Shown here: positions 5,049 through 14,412 of the stretch, one piece after another | Position numbering within the stretch: the stretch's first letter is position 1 | Layout: each line of letters begins with the position of its first letter | Source of the DNA: Pirellulaceae bacterium | Lineage (GTDB): Bacteria > Planctomycetota > Planctomycetia > Pirellulales > Pirellulaceae | Length of the DNA stretch: 35,750 bases | Direction of reading: 5' to 3' | NCBI GenBank assembly: GCA_024102795.1 | Contig: JAGFJK010000513.1 | Span: forward strand, 1 to 35,750 | Notes under the pieces: generated by a model | Seen by the model: only the letters and a program-made list of their open reading frames with translations | Databases searched by the model: none | Told to the model about the DNA's origin: nothing | Position numbers and translations under genes: made by a program

Positions 5049-5480
5049 TCACGCCAGCCGGTCGCCAGGCAAGCCCAGATAGGCGGCGATCCGCCGTTCG
5101 ATCTCGTCGCGGACGCGAACGAATTCCGATATCTGCTGCTCCGGGGTGCCGGTGGCGTGGGCCGGGTCGTCGAAGGGCCAGTGCAGCGTCTGTTTCGCGC
5201 TGGGAAAAACCGGGCAGGCCTCCCGCGCGTGGTCGCAAACGGTGACGACCAGGTCGAACGACTGCCCCTGGAACTCGTCCACCGACTTGCTGCGGCCCGC
5301 CGCAATATCGATGCCCCGCTGCCGCATTGCTTCAATGGCCAATGGGTGCACGTAACCGGCGGGGCGTGAGCCGGCCGAACAGGCTTCCCACTGGCCCGCG
5401 CCCATCTCCCGCCACAGACCCTCGGCCATCTGGCTGCGGCACGAATTGCCGGTACACAGGATCAACACGCGCTGATTCAT
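5049..5480 (-). CDS. arsC: Arsenate reductase ArsC, thioredoxin-coupled type
   Basis: 143 residues of the low-molecular-weight phosphatase fold, which reduces arsenate to arsenite in the cytoplasm. The P-loop CTGNSCR gives C9-X5-R15. The redox relay [11 protein letters not shown] provides C82 and C89, matching the three-cysteine spacing of the Staphylococcus pI258 enzyme. WPFDDP at 101-106 supplies the general-acid Asp. The ATG start at 5480 has AAAGGACAGG about 12 bases upstream. It follows the permease gene by 62 bp on the same strand, so it may be the last gene of the ABC operon. No ArsR, ArsB or Acr3 is in the window. Protein tyrosine phosphatase activity is a less likely alternative. Confidence 0.93.
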   Translation of the reverse strand: MNQRVLILCTGNSCRSQMAEGLWREMGAGQWEACSAGSRPAGYVHPLAIEAMRQRGIDIAAGRSKSVDEFQGQSFDLVVTVCDHAREACPVFPSAKQTLHWPFDDPAHATGTPEQQISEFVRVRDEIERRIAAYLGLPGDRLA

Positions 5481-5542
5481 GAATCAACCTGTCCTTTGTG
5501 CCAGCATTGCGCGATCATCGAGCGGCCAGCGGGTGCGATACC

Positions 5543-6685
5543 TCATGACCAATGAAGCGAGGCAACGATCGGGGCACGAGCCGCCTGCCAGGCTGGCAGA
5601 ACCCCGGCGACCAGTCCCATGCCCAGCGAGACGGACAGGCCCAGGGCGGCCAGATGCCAGGACGGAAGAAACGCCAGCGTAACGCCTTCCGCGCCGATGG
5701 CCAACCCGCCAGTCGCCAACACCGCCAGTGCCAGGCCAGTGCCGCAGGTCCCGCCCACAAGGCTCAGAATCAAGCATTCGGCCACAATCAGGCGAAACAC
5801 GTGGCCTGGCCGCAGCCCCAAAGTTTGCAGGATCGCATGTTCCCGGACCCGGTCCTGCACTCCCATAACCGTGGTCGTGCCGACGATCGAGAGCACCAGC
5901 CCCAGGCAAGCCAGGCCCAACCAGCGGGCGAATCGAACCAGGTCGACCAGGTCCGCCAGCGTGCTGGCTTGAAAGGCGGACCGCGGGCGGGTGGTCGTGG
6001 CGACCGGTCCCGAACGCAGGGCCTGATCGATCTCGCGAGCCACGGTGTCGGGATCCGTGGCGTCTTCCAGGTGGACTTCATGCTGAGTCACCAGGCCGGC
6101 GGCATCGGCCCCGCGCTTGAACTGCAGAAACTCCAGGTGCGTGTAGATCAAGCTTTCTTCAGCCACGTCGGAGGAGCGAAACACGCCGGCCACGTGGACG
6201 GTCATGTCGCCGATAGTGAACGTGTCGCCAATCGATAACGCTCGGCGGCTAGCCACTGCCTGGCCGACCAACGCCGCGTCGCGCCGCGCATGAAACGCCT
6301 CCCAATCGCCTGCCACCAGCCGCAACGCGCGGGTGGCCGGCAACTGGCTGGCCGGAACACCGTGAAACACAATCGCATCCAGGCTCAACCGGCAGTTATT
6401 CGTCCAGACCTGCACGGGCATCACGTCATCCACTCCAGGAATCTGGCGGATCCGGTCCGCATAGTCCAGCGGCAGGCGACTGCTGGCCGGACAAAAGCGA
6501 TTCTCCTGGAAGACGATCAACACGCGACTGGCATCGTCGCTGGCCGTGAGTTGCCGGAGCGCTCGCTGCACGGCTCCCACGAAACAGAATACGCTCAGCG
6601 CGACCGCCAGGCCGCTGACGGTCAGCATTGTTCGAGCCCGATGCCGCCACAGGCTCTTGAGCACATACGGTGTGAATCGTCCCAC
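5543..6685 (-). CDS. ABC transporter permease, FtsX/MacB type (second permease)
   Basis: About 380 residues with the FtsX layout: an N-terminal membrane helix (about 18-38, [20 protein letters not shown]), a large extracytoplasmic MacB-like domain, then three helices in the last 140 residues ([59 protein letters not shown]). The motif [12 protein letters not shown] fits the cytoplasmic coupling loop that contacts the ATPase. I chose GTG 6685 because GGGGGAAGGGACC precedes it directly; a GTG at 6766 would overlap the ATPase gene by 44 bp. It forms an export or lipoprotein-handling complex with the ATPase at 6723 and probably the permease at 9764. Substrate unknown. Confidence 0.85.
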   Translation of the reverse strand: MGRFTPYVLKSLWRHRARTMLTVSGLAVALSVFCFVGAVQRALRQLTASDDASRVLIVFQENRFCPASSRLPLDYADRIRQIPGVDDVMPVQVWTNNCRLSLDAIVFHGVPASQLPATRALRLVAGDWEAFHARRDAALVGQAVASRRALSIGDTFTIGDMTVHVAGVFRSSDVAEESLIYTHLEFLQFKRGADAAGLVTQHEVHLEDATDPDTVAREIDQALRSGPVATTTRPRSAFQASTLADLVDLVRFARWLGLACLGLVLSIVGTTTVMGVQDRVREHAILQTLGLRPGHVFRLIVAECLILSLVGGTCGTGLALAVLATGGLAIGAEGVTLAFLPSWHLAALGLSVSLGMGLVAGVLPAWQAARAPIVASLHWS

Positions 6686-6722
6686 GGTCCCTTCCCCCTG
6701 GCTTGCCGCGACCCGCCGCCGC

Positions 6723-7430
6723 TCAACCGGTCCCTTGCCGCTGGCCAAACGCTCGGCCCGGTTCACTGATCTTCCCGGCGGTCAGCAGTAGCCGCCGAGT
6801 GCCCAGGGACGCCACGCGCTGGTCGTGCGTCACCAGCAGCAGCGTGATTCCCAGCTCCTGATTGAGCCGTTGCAGCAGCACCTGGATCTGTTCGCTGGTG
6901 GCCGCGTCCAGGTTGCCCGTGGGCTCGTCGGCAACCATGACCTGCGGGTGAGCCACGATGGCGCGAGCCACGCTGACCCGCTGTTCCTGGCCGCCGGACA
7001 ACTGCCGCGGATAATGCTCGGCCCGATCGCTCAACCCCACCGCGTGCAGCGCCACTTCCACACGCTTCCGCCGCTCACCGGCCGACATCGGCTGTAGCAA
7101 CAGGGGCAGCTCGACGTTCTCGTAGGCCGTCAACACGGGGATCAGGTTGGGCGTCTGAAAAACGTAGCCCAAGTGTTCGGCACGCCAGTCGGCAGATTGC
7201 GTGCGCGTGAGACGGGTGATCTCGGTTCCGGCGACACAGATGGTCCCCGCATCGGGCCGATCGATGCCCGCGATCAGGTTCAGTAGCGTGCTCTTCCCCG
7301 TGCCGCTGGGCCCCATCAGCGTGACCAGTTCACCCGGCTCGATGTCCAACTGCACGTCTTCGAGCGGCGTGATGGTTTGTCCGCCCTTGCGGAATTGCCG
7401 CGTGAGACCGCGGATTTCCACCAGCGCCAT
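6723..7430 (-). CDS. ABC transporter ATP-binding protein, LolD/MacB type
   Basis: 235 residues, a complete ABC ATPase: Walker [11 protein letters not shown]-loop in [13 protein letters not shown], signature LSGGQEQR, Walker [11 protein letters not shown] with catalytic E, and H-loop VTHD. The family is the one that pairs with FtsX-type permeases. The ATG at 7430 lies two bases after the stop of the adaptor gene, so translation is probably coupled. A longer frame upstream has out-of-family composition and is only the adaptor gene read in another frame. The next gene downstream is the second permease. Confidence 0.94.
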   Translation of the reverse strand: MALVEIRGLTRQFRKGGQTITPLEDVQLDIEPGELVTLMGPSGTGKSTLLNLIAGIDRPDAGTICVAGTEITRLTRTQSADWRAEHLGYVFQTPNLIPVLTAYENVELPLLLQPMSAGERRKRVEVALHAVGLSDRAEHYPRQLSGGQEQRVSVARAIVAHPQVMVADEPTGNLDAATSEQIQVLLQRLNQELGITLLLVTHDQRVASLGTRRLLLTAGKISEPGRAFGQRQGTG

Positions 7431-7432
7431 GC

Positions 7433-9082
7433 TTAGTGCCTCGCGGTGGCCGTGGAGCCAGTGGTGGAAAGCGTGGGGGAACCCGTCGTGGAACGCGTCG
7501 GTGGGTCCGCGGCCTCGCCAGGTGCTTCCAGGCCGCTGCCGCTCGCCTCTGCGACGATTCGTATCCGCAGTCCCTCGCGCAACTGGCCGCGGTCGCTGGC
7601 GATCAAGCGGTCCGTGATTCTCAGTCCCTCCTCGACCGCCACCAGGTCGCCATCCAGCCGCGCTCCGAGGCGCACCGCGACCCGGCGCGCGACGCCCGCC
7701 GGATCGGCCAGCCAGACCAGGTGGCGGTCTCCGTCGGACTGGATCAGTTGCCGCGGCACGAACAGCCGCAGTTGCCGCGACGACTCGTCCGTCGCCGTCG
7801 GCGAGGACGAAGCGGCCAGGAACGTCGCGGTGACCAGCATTTCCGGGCGGATGGTGGCAGGCGGGGCGTCCAATGCGACTTTCACCTCCAAAGTGTTCTT
7901 CTGAATGTTGGCCCGCGACGTCAACTGCAGCACTTGCCCGGAGCACGGTTCGCGCGACGAGGCGGTGGTGAACACGACGGGCTGCCCTGGTTCGACTTGC
8001 GAAACATCTTCCAACCGCACGTCGACTCGGACCTGCAGCAGTTGGGGGTCGTACAACGTGACCACCGTGGTCGATTTATGCTCGTCATGCGGAGCCAACC
8101 CCATGACGCGCGAGCCTGGCGCCGCTACCACCGCCAGCACACGCCCGGCGGCCGGAGACCGGACCGTCATGCGTTCCAGCCGCAAGCGGGCAGCTTCGAC
8201 CGCCAATTGCCCCACGGTCTGGCGAGCCATGGTTGCCTGCAACCGAGCTTCGGCGGTGGCCACCTGGCGTTGTTCGTCGACCAGCAGTTGGAGTTGCCGC
8301 TGCAAGGCCTGGGAGCGGCGCTGCAACGCTTCCAGTTCGGCTTGCAACGGCGCCTGGCGTCCGCGCAGCTCCTGCAACTCGGCCGTGGCCGCCGCGTGCT
8401 CGCTCAACGCCTGCTGCTGCAACCGCTCCGAGACGGCTCCCTCGGCCGCCTGTTTCCCCGCCAGGTTTTGCCTGGTAAACGTCAGACGGGCCTCCGCGGC
8501 TTGAATCAGGAACGGCAACTGTGCCCGTTGCAGTTCGGCCTTGGCCAGCAGCGACTGGGCTTCGGCCAGCCCAGCTTGCAGGTGTACCGGATGTTCCAGC
8601 CGCAAGCGGGCGCCGTCCAGCTCAGCGCGAGCCGCTTCGGTCTCCGCTTCGCGCAACTTCAACTCCGCCTCGGCCTGCCGCAGCTCCAGTCGCGCGTCCG
8701 TGTCGATCAGCCGGGCCACGGGCTGACCGGCTTCCAGGGTCTGCCCTTCGACAACCAGCAGTTGCTCGACAATCCCTTCGGCCAGCGCGGGAACCAGAAT
8801 CGGGGTGGGCCGCGGCTCGACCCAGCCCGGTGCCTGAAACAAGGGCGTGCCCGCCGACTGCGTCTCGGCTCGCATCGCCACCACTGGCACCACGGTCACG
8901 GGCCGAGCCGGCAGCAGCCATTCGCGGCTGGCCCACGCCCCCAGCGCGACGAATCCCAGCAGCACCACGGCGGGCAACGCATAACGGCCCAGGAATCGGC
9001 GCCATGGTCTTGGCGCGCGAGCGACCGGCTCCGAGGTTTCCCGCGGCAGCGATAACTGCCGCAGGTCGAGCTGCGCCGACAT
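7433..9082 (-). CDS. Periplasmic adaptor (HlyD/RND membrane-fusion family)
   Basis: 549 residues. An N-terminal anchor helix (about 32-52, [19 protein letters not shown]) follows a basic cytoplasmic tail. A first lipoyl half ([20 protein letters not shown]) comes next, then a long Ala/Glu/Gln/Leu-rich coiled coil of about 200 residues and the second lipoyl half ([19 protein letters not shown]). Beta-barrel and membrane-proximal domains follow ([33 protein letters not shown]). The last 25 residues are Ser/Thr/Pro-rich repeats ([13 protein letters not shown]). ATG 9082 has GGGAGA eight bases upstream. Within an ABC operon it would couple the inner-membrane pump to outer structures. No TolC-like gene is present here. 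Confidence 0.9.
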   Translation of the reverse strand: MSAQLDLRQLSLPRETSEPVARAPRPWRRFLGRYALPAVVLLGFVALGAWASREWLLPARPVTVVPVVAMRAETQSAGTPLFQAPGWVEPRPTPILVPALAEGIVEQLLVVEGQTLEAGQPVARLIDTDARLELRQAEAELKLREAETEAARAELDGARLRLEHPVHLQAGLAEAQSLLAKAELQRAQLPFLIQAAEARLTFTRQNLAGKQAAEGAVSERLQQQALSEHAAATAELQELRGRQAPLQAELEALQRRSQALQRQLQLLVDEQRQVATAEARLQATMARQTVGQLAVEAARLRLERMTVRSPAAGRVLAVVAAPGSRVMGLAPHDEHKSTTVVTLYDPQLLQVRVDVRLEDVSQVEPGQPVVFTTASSREPCSGQVLQLTSRANIQKNTLEVKVALDAPPATIRPEMLVTATFLAASSSPTATDESSRQLRLFVPRQLIQSDGDRHLVWLADPAGVARRVAVRLGARLDGDLVAVEEGLRITDRLIASDRGQLREGLRIRIVAEASGSGLEAPGEAADPPTRSTTGSPTLSTTGSTATARH

Positions 9083-9106
9083 GTATCGATCTCCCGGTGC
9101 GGCCGC

Positions 9107-9700
9107 CTACGGCCCAGGCAGATAAACCTTCTCGGCCAACAACGTAAAGTTCCCATGTTCGTCGCGCGCCACCTTGCCGCGGACGATCACTTTCGACAGT
9201 TCCTTGACTCCCAGCAGGGTCCGGGCATCACGCTGCACGGGCAGGCCAGCCTGATCCACAATCTTGACCAGCGCCAGATTGTCCCGCACGGCGCCTGGAT
9301 CGCAACAATAGTCCCAGGGCGTCGGGCAGCCCTCCTCTTCCGGGCACCACTTCAGACTCGTGTCCACCAGCGTGAAGGCGGCCACACCTGAAACAAACGG
9401 TTCGGCCGAACCGCCGATGTGACCCACCAACGTGACTTGCTGTTGGTCCTGGGCGGCCGCGCGAGCCGCCGCGACTTCCATTACATCGTCGGGCGCCTCT
9501 ACCAGAAGATACGTCGCATCGGGCGCCGGCGCGGCGACTGACGTCCCATGGCTGCCTCCTGGATCGGCACAACCCGCCAGCAGCAGGCCGGCCAGTGGCC
9601 AGATCCAGAAAGTTCGGCGTGCGCTCGTGCCCCGCGCGCTCCCCGTAGCTGGTCTGCCTGATATCGCTGTCTGGTTCAACAAAACGAACGCGCCTGGCAT
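9107..9700 (-). CDS. Cysteine-rich lipoprotein, function unknown
   Basis: 197 residues. A lipobox LLLAGC ends a signal region (PLAGLLLAGC, Cys about residue 44), so the product should be lipid-anchored. The N-terminus before the helix is unusually long (about 33 residues). The mature part has one beta-rich domain. Its distinctive segment is KWCPEEEGCPTPWDYCC, with four cysteines in 15 residues, plausibly metal-binding or disulfide-bonded. Homology to a named family is not claimed. GGAGG lies six bases before ATG 9700. The position between permease and adaptor genes makes it a likely accessory component or cargo sensor of the transporter. Confidence 0.82.
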   Translation of the reverse strand: MPGAFVLLNQTAISGRPATGSARGTSARRTFWIWPLAGLLLAGCADPGGSHGTSVAAPAPDATYLLVEAPDDVMEVAAARAAAQDQQQVTLVGHIGGSAEPFVSGVAAFTLVDTSLKWCPEEEGCPTPWDYCCDPGAVRDNLALVKIVDQAGLPVQRDARTLLGVKELSKVIVRGKVARDEHGNFTLLAEKVYLPGP

Positions 9701-9763
9701 GACTGACCTCCCGGCTCGTGCGCCGGAAAAAAGGATTTCCCGTGTCGTGTCGAAAATGCTGAG

Positions 9764-10930
9764 TTAAATCGCCCGCAGGCCCGCGGCGACAGGCTGCCGG
9801 AGCGCTTTGACGGCCGGCGGCAGCGCCCCCGCGGCACCGAGCAGCAGTCCCACGCCGCAGCCCGCCAGCAGAGCCGGACCATCAACGTGCAAAGTGAATG
9901 CTCCCATCGTAAAACGCACTGCCAGGCCGTTCACGATCAGCGTGGTCAGTAACGCGGCCAGCAGGGACGCCGTGGCGGCCAGCAGAGTTCCCTCCTGAAT
10001 CAGGCTACCGAGGATCGCTCGCCGCCGATAGCCGATGGCCTGCAAGGTCGCCATCTCGCGCGTCCGGCCAGCCACGGCTCCGGACATCATGTTCAGGCCC
10101 GCGAAGACCCCCGCGGCTGCGATCATCAGCATCACCAGCCAGGCCAGCACGCGCACCGGCCCATAGTGTCGCCTCAGACCCGCCGAGTACTCCAGTTCCG
10201 ACAAAGCTCGCAGTTCCAGGTCGACGCGTTCCAGACAGAACAGCCGCACATCGGCGGGACTGGCGTCCGGCCGCAGCAGCAGCGCGACCAGGCTCACGTC
10301 CTGCCGCTTCATGGCCGGCTGCAAATCGGCCAGCGGGCACCATAGTTCGGCCTCCAGGTTGGAGCCGTCCGCCGTAAACCGCCCGCTGACGCGCCACGTC
10401 CGCCCCTCGAACCGCACTGGCTGGCCGATGGCTAACTGGCTGTCGCGGCAACCGAGCTTGGCGGCGGCCAGCCTTCCCGCCAGGACTTCGCCGGGTCCCG
10501 GCCACTGTCCTTCGACAATCCGCACCTGCCGGCGCACCAGCGGCGCCGTCGGGGTCACGCCCCGCACCAGTCCCAGTGCCTCGGCCTGATCGCCGACGCG
10601 CAGCCGCACGGCAAGGTACAGTTCCGGCGACACGCAGGGCACATCGTAGCGGTGTTGAATCCCGCTCAGGCTGGCGGCCAGCAAGCCGGCAGTTCCCGCC
10701 GGGATTGACGAACTCTCCAGGTTCTCGCCGGCACCCAGCGCGTGAACCAGCATCACATCGGGATCGCCCGATCGGCCCAGAGACCGCTCCAACCCGCGCA
10801 GGAAACCGAGCACGACCAGGATCAGGGTCACGACCAACGTCAGCGCGAACAGCGTCAACAGGGTTCGCGCCGGGCGCCGCAGCAGATTGCGGACTCCGTA
10901 CTCCCACGGCAAAATGCGGAAACGAAACAT
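9764..10930 (-). CDS. ABC transporter permease, FtsX/MacB type (first permease)
   Basis: 388 residues from ATG 10930: an N-terminal helix ([21 protein letters not shown]), an extracytoplasmic domain of about 220 residues, and three C-terminal helices ([60 protein letters not shown]). The loop [20 protein letters not shown] is the typical FtsX coupling segment. I prefer [12 protein letters not shown] as start because GAGGAGA lies about 12 bases upstream and the preceding 24 codons look unnatural. It is the promoter-proximal gene of the minus-strand run. Its pairing with the dissimilar permease at 5543 suggests a heterodimer like LolC/LolE rather than a MacB homodimer. Confidence 0.88.
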   Translation of the reverse strand: MFRFRILPWEYGVRNLLRRPARTLLTLFALTLVVTLILVVLGFLRGLERSLGRSGDPDVMLVHALGAGENLESSSIPAGTAGLLAASLSGIQHRYDVPCVSPELYLAVRLRVGDQAEALGLVRGVTPTAPLVRRQVRIVEGQWPGPGEVLAGRLAAAKLGCRDSQLAIGQPVRFEGRTWRVSGRFTADGSNLEAELWCPLADLQPAMKRQDVSLVALLLRPDASPADVRLFCLERVDLELRALSELEYSAGLRRHYGPVRVLAWLVMLMIAAAGVFAGLNMMSGAVAGRTREMATLQAIGYRRRAILGSLIQEGTLLAATASLLAALLTTLIVNGLAVRFTMGAFTLHVDGPALLAGCGVGLLLGAAGALPPAVKALRQPVAAGLRAI

Positions 10931-11062
10931 GGGCCAGCGAGTTCTCCTCAGCGCGGGACTCGGCGTTCGCCAGGCGCTCCCAGTTCCGCGGTCGAGGCCC
11001 ACGGTCCGCCCTAAGCTTCAGAACGCAGTCGGAAGCGGACGAACCGCCGGATCGTTGGCGCT

Positions 11063-12550
11063 TCACGGCCGGGAGCGGCCGCCGAATTTCGCTCGCCGAT
11101 CGCGCTGGTGAATCTCCGGGTCGAAGAATTCGCCCTCCCGCACCGGAGTGTGCGCCTCGGCGGCCAATTTCTGCAGTTGAGCCAGGATCACCGGCTGCTT
11201 GCTGGCCACATTGCGTTGTTCGCTTACGTCATGGCTCAGGTCATACAGCTCCCATGGTGCCTCGCGAGCGGGCCGAATTGCTTTCCATTCTCCCACTCGG
11301 ACGGCAACCTGGTTGCCCAACTCCCAGTACAGAAACTCGTGCTGTCTCTGGGAACCGTCAGGAGTGCTGGTGGCGGGGTCGAAGAGCAATTCCGGCACGA
11401 TGGAGATTCCATCAACGTCCGGCGGTGCTTTTCCTCCCGCCAATTCGACCACCGTTGGCAGGACATCGGGAAAGTACCAGAGCAACGCGCTGACCCGGCC
11501 GGCGGCGACCTTCCCCGGCCATCGCACGATCATCGGGATCCGAAGTCCGCCTTCGTACAGGGTCCCCTTCTTGCCACGGAACTCCACGCCCAATTTCGGA
11601 TGCCGATTGGCGCCATGAATCCCTCGAGGATGCGCCGTGTCGGCGAAATAGTCGGCGCCGCCATTGTCACCGGAAAAGAAGACGATCGTGCTGCGTTCCA
11701 AGTCCAGCTCGCGGAGCAAGTCCAGCACCTCGCCCACGTGCCGATCCACCATGCTGACCATGGCCGCATAGCGCCGAGCGGGTTCGGGCCAGGGCTGGTC
11801 CTTGAACAACTGCCAGGCCGGGTCGCTGTCCGGAATGTCAAAGATCCCATGCGGCGGCGTGATCGGCAGATAACAGAAGAAGGGCTGATCCCGATGCTGC
11901 CGGATAAAGTCCTTGGCCGCGTCGAAGATCACGTAATGGGAATAGGTCTCGCCGTCACTGCCACCACGGTTTCCGGGCAGGGGGACTTCCTGGCTATTGC
12001 GGATGATATAGGGAGGATAGTAGCTGTGCGCGTGCACCTGGTCGTAGTAGCCCAGGAAAACGTCGAAGCCATGCTGTTCGGGCACTCCGGTGGAACCTCG
12101 CCCTCCGCAGCCCCACTTGCCGAAACCACCCGTGGCGTAGCCTCGTGCCTTGAGCAGCGAAGCAATCGTCTCTTCCCCAGCCCGCAAGGGCGTGCCGCCG
12201 CCGTTGGATCGGACGGAAGTGTGGCCGCTGTGTTTGCCCGTCAGCAGGCAACACCGCGTCGGGGCGCAGACGGACGATCCGGCCAGGGCCTGGCTGAAGC
12301 GGAGCCCCTCCTTCGCCATCTGATCCAGACGAGGTGTCCGCAAATGGGGATTGCCCAGGCACGACAACTCGTAATAACCCAGCTCGTCGGCCATGATATA
12401 CACGACATTTGGCGGACGGCTGGTCTCGGCGCGGGCCGGTGCGCAAGCGAGAATCGGGACGAAGCCGAGCAGCGCCGCCAGGAACCGCCAGGGCAAGCTC
12501 CGCTCGAAGTGTTTCGTGGCCCGGAAGGGCCGGAGGCGATGTTTGAGCAT
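11063..12550 (-). CDS. Secreted sulfatase, formylglycine-dependent (S1 family)
   Basis: 495 residues. A signal peptide ends near PARA (about residue 41). The metal site VYIMADELGYYELSC has DE where DD is usual. The sulfatase signature is SVCAPTRCCLLTGK, where C95 in CxPxR is converted to formylglycine. Further family landmarks are GFGKWGCGGRG, ITPPHG, FFSGDNGG and GTLYEGGLRIPMI. It would hydrolyse sulfate esters, probably of polysaccharides, in the periplasm or at the surface. The start MLKHRLRPF at 12550 has GGAGGA adjacent to the ATG, which is closer than ideal; an upstream start would overlap the divergent GNAT gene. An anaerobic-type or FGE maturase must be elsewhere. Confidence 0.9.
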   Translation of the reverse strand: MLKHRLRPFRATKHFERSLPWRFLAALLGFVPILACAPARAETSRPPNVVYIMADELGYYELSCLGNPHLRTPRLDQMAKEGLRFSQALAGSSVCAPTRCCLLTGKHSGHTSVRSNGGGTPLRAGEETIASLLKARGYATGGFGKWGCGGRGSTGVPEQHGFDVFLGYYDQVHAHSYYPPYIIRNSQEVPLPGNRGGSDGETYSHYVIFDAAKDFIRQHRDQPFFCYLPITPPHGIFDIPDSDPAWQLFKDQPWPEPARRYAAMVSMVDRHVGEVLDLLRELDLERSTIVFFSGDNGGADYFADTAHPRGIHGANRHPKLGVEFRGKKGTLYEGGLRIPMIVRWPGKVAAGRVSALLWYFPDVLPTVVELAGGKAPPDVDGISIVPELLFDPATSTPDGSQRQHEFLYWELGNQVAVRVGEWKAIRPAREAPWELYDLSHDVSEQRNVASKQPVILAQLQKLAAEAHTPVREGEFFDPEIHQRDRRAKFGGRSRP

Positions 12551-12641
12551 TCCTCCAGCATACTCGAAAACAGCCCCGCTGAACCGGACCCGCAGCGTTA
12601 ATTTGTCGACTGCGGAGCTGACAGCAACAAGGTGACCGCTG

Positions 12642-13196
12642 ATGGCCATCGTCAAGACGCGCACAACCTACCTGCAGATGTTCGTTGCCCCGGCCGAGGT
12701 GGTTGCCGCGCCGCGCCCCGACGTGCGCGTGGCGCGAGCTGTCCGGCTGGCGGTGGATGATTACCGCCGGCTGTATCGCGGAGTCGGAGCGGACTTGTTT
12801 TGGGTCGACCGGCTCCGGATGCCCGACGAGGAGCTGCGAGGCATCCTGCAGGACGATCGCGTCGCGGTCTACGTCTTGAACGTGGCGGGAGAAGCGGCGG
12901 GCTATGCCGAACTGGACGCTCGGACGGAACCCGACATCGAGCTGGCCTATTTCGGCCTGTTTCCGGAATTCATCGGGCAGGGATTGGGCCGCTACCTGCT
13001 GAACTGGGCCCTGCGGACTGCCTGGCAAGCGGCGCCGCGGAGGGTCTGGGTGCACACCTGCGACCTGGATCACCCGGTCGCGCTGCCGACCTATCAGAAA
13101 GCCGGCTTCCAGGTGTACGACGAACGGGTCATCGACCAGTTCGTGCCGGACAAAGAGTGCCGTGGCAGTGCGCCGCGGCCCGACAGCCAGCCATGA
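12642..13196 (+). CDS. GNAT-family N-acetyltransferase
   Basis: 184 residues. The acetyl-CoA binding motif A is visible as ELAYFGLFPEFIGQGLGRYL (Q/R-x-x-G-x-G), followed by the helix LLNWALRTAW. Motif B follows as VWVHTCDLDHPVALPTYQKAGF, with the family's typical 'Y-x-K-x-G-F' end. The first 60 residues contain a Tyr/Arg-rich region (DDYRRLYRGVG). The substrate cannot be inferred. It is transcribed divergently from the sulfatase, 91 bp apart, so the two may share a regulatory region. It is a single gene followed by repeats. Confidence 0.88.
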   Translation: MAIVKTRTTYLQMFVAPAEVVAAPRPDVRVARAVRLAVDDYRRLYRGVGADLFWVDRLRMPDEELRGILQDDRVAVYVLNVAGEAAGYAELDARTEPDIELAYFGLFPEFIGQGLGRYLLNWALRTAWQAAPRRVWVHTCDLDHPVALPTYQKAGFQVYDERVIDQFVPDKECRGSAPRPDSQP

Positions 13197-13252
13197 AGCG
13201 AAACGGCGCCGGCCGGGAGTCGCCCGGTTGAGCGTCGAATCGTGCCCTAACG

Positions 13253-13308
13253 TCGCTGGCTGACGCGTCGGGCTACTCCGGACGTCCCTCGCTGACGCGT
13301 CGGGCTAC
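13253..13308 (+). repeat. Two REP-like copies ending in CTAC
   Basis: TCGCTG(GC)TGACGCGTCGGGCTAC occurs at 13253-13276 and, without one base pair step, at 13289-13308. Both copies end in GGGCTAC, the same end as the REPIN at 3772-3857, but the stem differs, so this is another REP family of the same style. Confidence 0.7.
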
Positions 13309-13337
13309 AAGGCGGGGCAACAAGTCAGATTCCAGCT

Positions 13338-13372
13338 GACGCCGGCAAGGTGACGCCGGCAAGGTGACGCCG
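13338..13372 (+). repeat. 14-bp tandem repeat, 2.5 copies
   Basis: GACGCCGGCAAGGT is repeated exactly at 13338 and 13352, with a partial third copy at 13366. The rest of 13197-13572 shows no gene; possible frames there have no natural composition. Confidence 0.7.
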
Positions 13373-13572
13373 AGAGAGTGGAGACGCGCCTGCCCTACCT
13401 CGAATCGGGCAGGACGCCTCGGTGAACCGGCGGGCCGTGGCGGGCCGGTCTTTGATCAACGTGTGCGGGCAAGGGGTTCCTGCCCTGGGAGCTTGCTGCC
13501 AGGCGCCGGCCGGACGGTTGGGACGTTCGGCCGGAGTTCCAGCGGCAGGCTCGTCAGCGGCTCAGCCGAGAA

Positions 13573-13863
13573 TCAGTACCGGTTGCGACGCGGTGGACCG
13601 CCACTGCCGCGGCGATCTTCGCGCGGACGTGCTTCGTTCACCGTCAGTTTCCGTCCGTCGAGGTCCGCCCCGTTCAGGTTCTCGATCGCCTCGTCGCTGC
13701 CGCTCGTCATCTCGACAAATCCGAAGCCGCGCGAGCGACCCGTTTCGCGGTCGGAGATGACCGTGGCCGAGGTTACCGTTCCGTACTGGCTGAACAAGTC
13801 GCGCAGTGAATCGGAAGTGGTGCTGAAGGAAAGGTTACCGACGTACAGGTTCTTCTTACTCAT
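13573..13863 (-). CDS. Small RRM RNA-binding protein
   Basis: 96 residues, a single RNA recognition motif with a short Arg/Gly-rich tail. RNP2 is LYVGNL (6-11) and RNP1 is RGFGFVEM (45-52), with the exposed aromatics in place. The tail RPREDRRGSGGPPRRNRY resembles the short basic/glycine tails of cyanobacterial and planctomycete Rbp proteins, which are often cold-inducible. It binds single-stranded RNA in the cytoplasm. ATG 13863 has AAGGGACG just upstream, and a perfect 6-bp hairpin (13877-13891) abuts that site, suggesting translational control. No near gene shares its strand. Confidence 0.95.
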   Translation of the reverse strand: MSKKNLYVGNLSFSTTSDSLRDLFSQYGTVTSATVISDRETGRSRGFGFVEMTSGSDEAIENLNGADLDGRKLTVNEARPREDRRGSGGPPRRNRY

Positions 13864-13876
13864 AATCGTCCCTTGG

Positions 13877-13891
13877 GAGCCCTGGGGGCTC
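13877..13891 (-). promoter_or_regulatory. Hairpin next to the RRM ribosome-binding site
   Basis: GAGCCC and GGGCTC form a perfect 6-bp stem with a 3-nt loop, ending 13 bases before the start codon and immediately next to the AAGGGA site. It lies in a gene-free stretch (13864-14412) that would serve as the leader of this gene and the promoter of the gene at 14413. I found no convincing -35/-10 pair or known thermosensor there. Confidence 0.35.
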
Positions 13892-14412
13892 AAATTACTC
13901 GGGCTTCTCACCGTCGCGCAACCGCGACCCACCAATTCGAAGCCACCAACTTGAAAGCCGGGCAGGTGCGATTTCTCAGACCCCTGGGCGCGTCGCTTCC
14001 CAACCGCGATTTGCACAGCGCCTGAAGACGGACCGATGAACCTTGGCCCACGAGTTGTGCCAGTCAGAGATCTTGAGCGGCTTGTGAGTCGAGGACTCAA
14101 AGCAGAAGACCCGATTGGATCCGTTGAGCAGTAGGGCACGAGAGAAGCTCTCTCTTCCGGTCAATCTGGACACCTTCCCAGACTTCTTGGGGAAAGTATA
14201 ACAGACTCGGCCCGCGAATCCAGATCAGTATTCCGCAATTTTTTGACCGGGAACTTTTCCGCCGCCCGGACCGTCCGACTTCTACGCCGATCGTCCGGCC
14301 CTGCTACACTGGGCCAGACACGGGACTGCGACCGCTGACCCCCATCCTCCCGGTGATCGTGCCCGGCCCTGGAGCCACCCGATCCGCCGTTCTCCCTGGA
14401 GCATCGACCGCG

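Noticed and set aside
6686..6766. GTG 6766 as permease start
   Set aside because: It overlaps the ATPase by 44 bp and adds an unnatural Arg/Gly-rich segment, whereas GTG 6685 has a good ribosome-binding site. Not excluded.
7436..9055. Plus-strand frame of 539 codons
   Set aside because: It is antisense to the HlyD-like adaptor; it is Gln/Arg/Gly-rich with no recognisable domain.
12551..12664. Upstream extension of the sulfatase
   Set aside because: It would overlap the divergent GNAT start and lacks signal-peptide features; the signal peptide begins near 12550.
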